From contig CM041538.1 in NCBI GenBank assembly GCA_023238725.1, positions 11,158,880 through 11,222,879 of the forward strand: 64,000 nucleotides of DNA. The letters are read 5' to 3'. Within the stretch, counting starts at the first letter, position 1. Each line of letters begins with the position of its first letter. The notes beneath the pieces were generated by a model. That model had not been told where the DNA came from, ran no database searches, and saw nothing but the letters and a program-made list of their open reading frames with translations. Source of the DNA: Scortum barcoo. Lineage: Eukaryota; Chordata; Actinopteri; Centrarchiformes; Terapontidae. The position numbers were made by a program, and so were the translations under genes. This document shows positions 62,222 through 64,000 of the stretch, piece after piece.

Positions 62222-62252
62222 TGTAATATATATATAATATATATAATATATA
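62222..62252. repeat. AT-rich (TATA)n repeat
   Basis: An alternating TA tract with one-base slips, just beyond the acceptor of the first visible pde4c exon. Confidence 0.8.
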
Positions 62253-64000
62253 TGTCACTCACGCTTTACTAGATATTTTACTTGATTACTCAGATTTTAC
62301 CACACTTTCAGTTGGACAGTGTCAGTTGGACTATTGCTAGTGTCTCCACCACTGTCGTGACAACTGCCAGCTAAAATCACACACAGCTCAGACACAAAGC
62401 TCGTAAACAAACTGTGCATTCATTGCGAAATGGATGGAACATGAAGCCTATCTTTCCAAAGTTCTAAATAAAAGCACAAGCTATCAAACAAAGAACTGGA
62501 CTCATGAGCTGATCGGAAACCTGAAAAGTCCGTTGTACATCCTGTCAACTGAGGCAACACGATCAGGCGGGATGCAGGCAAAAGTAAAGATGCTGTCACA
62601 TATACATCTTTCCTACAAGACTTAAATTCACCTAAATATTACACAAAATACCTGTAGATAATTTAGTTATTTTTTCAATGACAACACGACAGTGTATCTG
62701 GTTTGGATAAACATGCTTTTGTTCTTCAGTCTGAATCTGTGTTAATGACCTTGTGAACGACTAAATTTTGCATTGCTAAATATGAAAAACACAAAGTAAT
62801 AAGAAAGACACAGTGTCTGTTTTTGAGGTTGTATATATAAGTATGTACAATCTAACTGTCATTTAAAAATGTAATAATGAATAGATTTAAGTATAATATA
62901 TGATGTGTGTATACACTTTATACTGTATATAGACCAGGGTTGAAAGGTTACTGACAAACAGCAAAGTGTGCAGGTATAATTAAGTACACCTGCAGTATTA
63001 AAGCTGTCGGAGCTCAACGTGATGTAGATAAATGTATATGAGCAGACTACATGGCAGTATGTGTTGAATACCAGTTGTGGAAAGCCAAAGATGATGGGTA
63101 AAACCTGTCAGCTTCTCAGGAGCTCAGCATTGTTTTAAGCTTGATGACGAAGTGCTTCTTGTGTTTTTCCAAATGTGGGTTTGTAAAGGCTTCCTCACGT
63201 CTACGGCTGGAGATTTTTTGTTTTTACCCCACAGTTGAGCTCGTAATCCTTTTAAGCAACAACACTGAAATCATCACAAAAAAGGTTTCCGCTGGCAGCA
63301 TCAACAGAATCTCCATATGATGTGTTGACACAAAGGTGCTGTCCAGGCAAACGCAATGGTGTTGAAAATGACTCATCTGTATTTTTACAAACCAAGAAAA
63401 TAATGATCCCTTTTTCACATCACACACAGCCTGCTTTAATCCACATCCCCATATCCTCCTCATTCTACATCCATGCTTTTTATTGACACGACTGCTTGCA
63501 CCATATCCAGATCTGAGCCCAGATGCGAGCACACGCCACCATGAGGATGCAGAGCGACCTGAGTGGCAGCATCACACGAGGCGCTGTCTGGCCTCTCTCA
63601 CCTCTCTCACAGTGTCTCCTCTTCCTCACACCCAAAACCATGGTGTTCATCTCCAAACGCGGCCGGGTTCAGTGCCGACGCTCTCATATCAAAACGATAT
63701 CCGACTGACAGCTCCATCCCCGTTTGGCCGGACCTCCATCCTGCCGGCAGGGCTGTTGAAGACTGAGCCTCCTATTGATGCAACACGCCGTCTAATAATA
63801 TTGCACCCTGTTGCTACGACAACGGCACACAATGTGTCCGGGAATGCTGTCTGTCGCTGCGCCTCCTTCTCTTTAAGGGAAGGAAAAATCCTCACCTTCT
63901 CCAAACAGTCCTCTCCTCCTCATCTCCTTTACCAACATGCTCTCTTCATATTTTCTTCATATCTTTCTTCTGTACATCCTTCCTTCCCTCACTTCTCCTT
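62253..64000. other. Presumed pde4c intron at the right edge
   Basis: No UCR1/UCR2 or other PDE4 exon is recognisable on the minus strand. About 63400-63910 is GC-richer and has short open frames on both strands (for example a minus frame 63904-63689), but I see no known domain or convincing splice pair. It could hold an alternative first exon or promoter of a short PDE4 form. That is only a guess. Confidence 0.4.

Noticed and set aside
1..64000. CRISPR arrays, bacterial operons, rRNA or tRNA genes
   Set aside because: No regularly spaced direct repeats, ribosome-binding-site/operon structure or tRNA-like cloverleaf was noticed. The intron structure shows vertebrate nuclear DNA.

Overview
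The window looks like nuclear DNA from a ray-finned (teleost, probably percomorph-like) fish. Genes are split into short exons with GT-AG introns. The transposable elements are typical of fish: a Rex3 LINE, two Tc1-like elements, and Tc1- and hAT-type MITEs. GT/CA microsatellites are frequent. All product names come from reading the translated exons by eye; no database search was run.

Layout. 1-6416: no recognisable exon, several GT repeats. 6417-17142 (+): kank3, a KN-motif/ankyrin-repeat talin-binding adaptor, with an untranslated exon upstream and an apparent 2-nt frameshift in an ankyrin exon. 17143-21746: 3'UTR and intergenic DNA with remnants of a dispersed fish repeat. 21747-23860 (+): GTP cyclohydrolase I (gch2-like), six exons behind a clear TATA box. 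About 24115-25600: inverted, internally deleted Rex3 retrotransposon. 26423-26521: two adjacent near-perfect palindromes. About 27200-38801 (+): a PI3K p85-type regulatory subunit (pik3r2-like) with nSH2, iSH2 and cSH2, but no SH3 or RhoGAP/BH exon that I can find. 38.8-45.7 kb: gene-free DNA with two MITEs. 46901-52374 (+): ifi30 (GILT), with a Tc1-like element in an intron and an apparent +4-nt frameshift in exon 5. 52.4-56.8 kb: AT-rich intergenic DNA with one weak minus-strand ORF. 56829-62188 (-): the catalytic and C-terminal exons of a cAMP phosphodiesterase (pde4c-like), with a dead Tc1-like transposase in the last intron. Its UCR1/UCR2 exons were not found, so they should lie beyond the right edge.

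The order p85-type subunit, ifi30, pde4 matches human 19p13.11 (PIK3R2-IFI30-MPV17L2-RAB3A-PDE4C), but MPV17L2 and RAB3A are not seen here. KANK3 is on human 19p13.2, so the block is a rearranged piece of the same ancestral chromosome. The genes do not form one pathway. They cover adhesion/cytoskeleton (kank3), pteridine/BH4 synthesis (gch), phosphoinositide signalling (pik3r2), lysosomal thiol reduction for antigen processing (ifi30) and cAMP breakdown (pde4c).

I found no convincing new multi-gene system. The observations most worth checking are the double palindrome, the shortened p85-like gene with an unrecognised N-terminal segment, and the two frameshifts in otherwise well-preserved genes.
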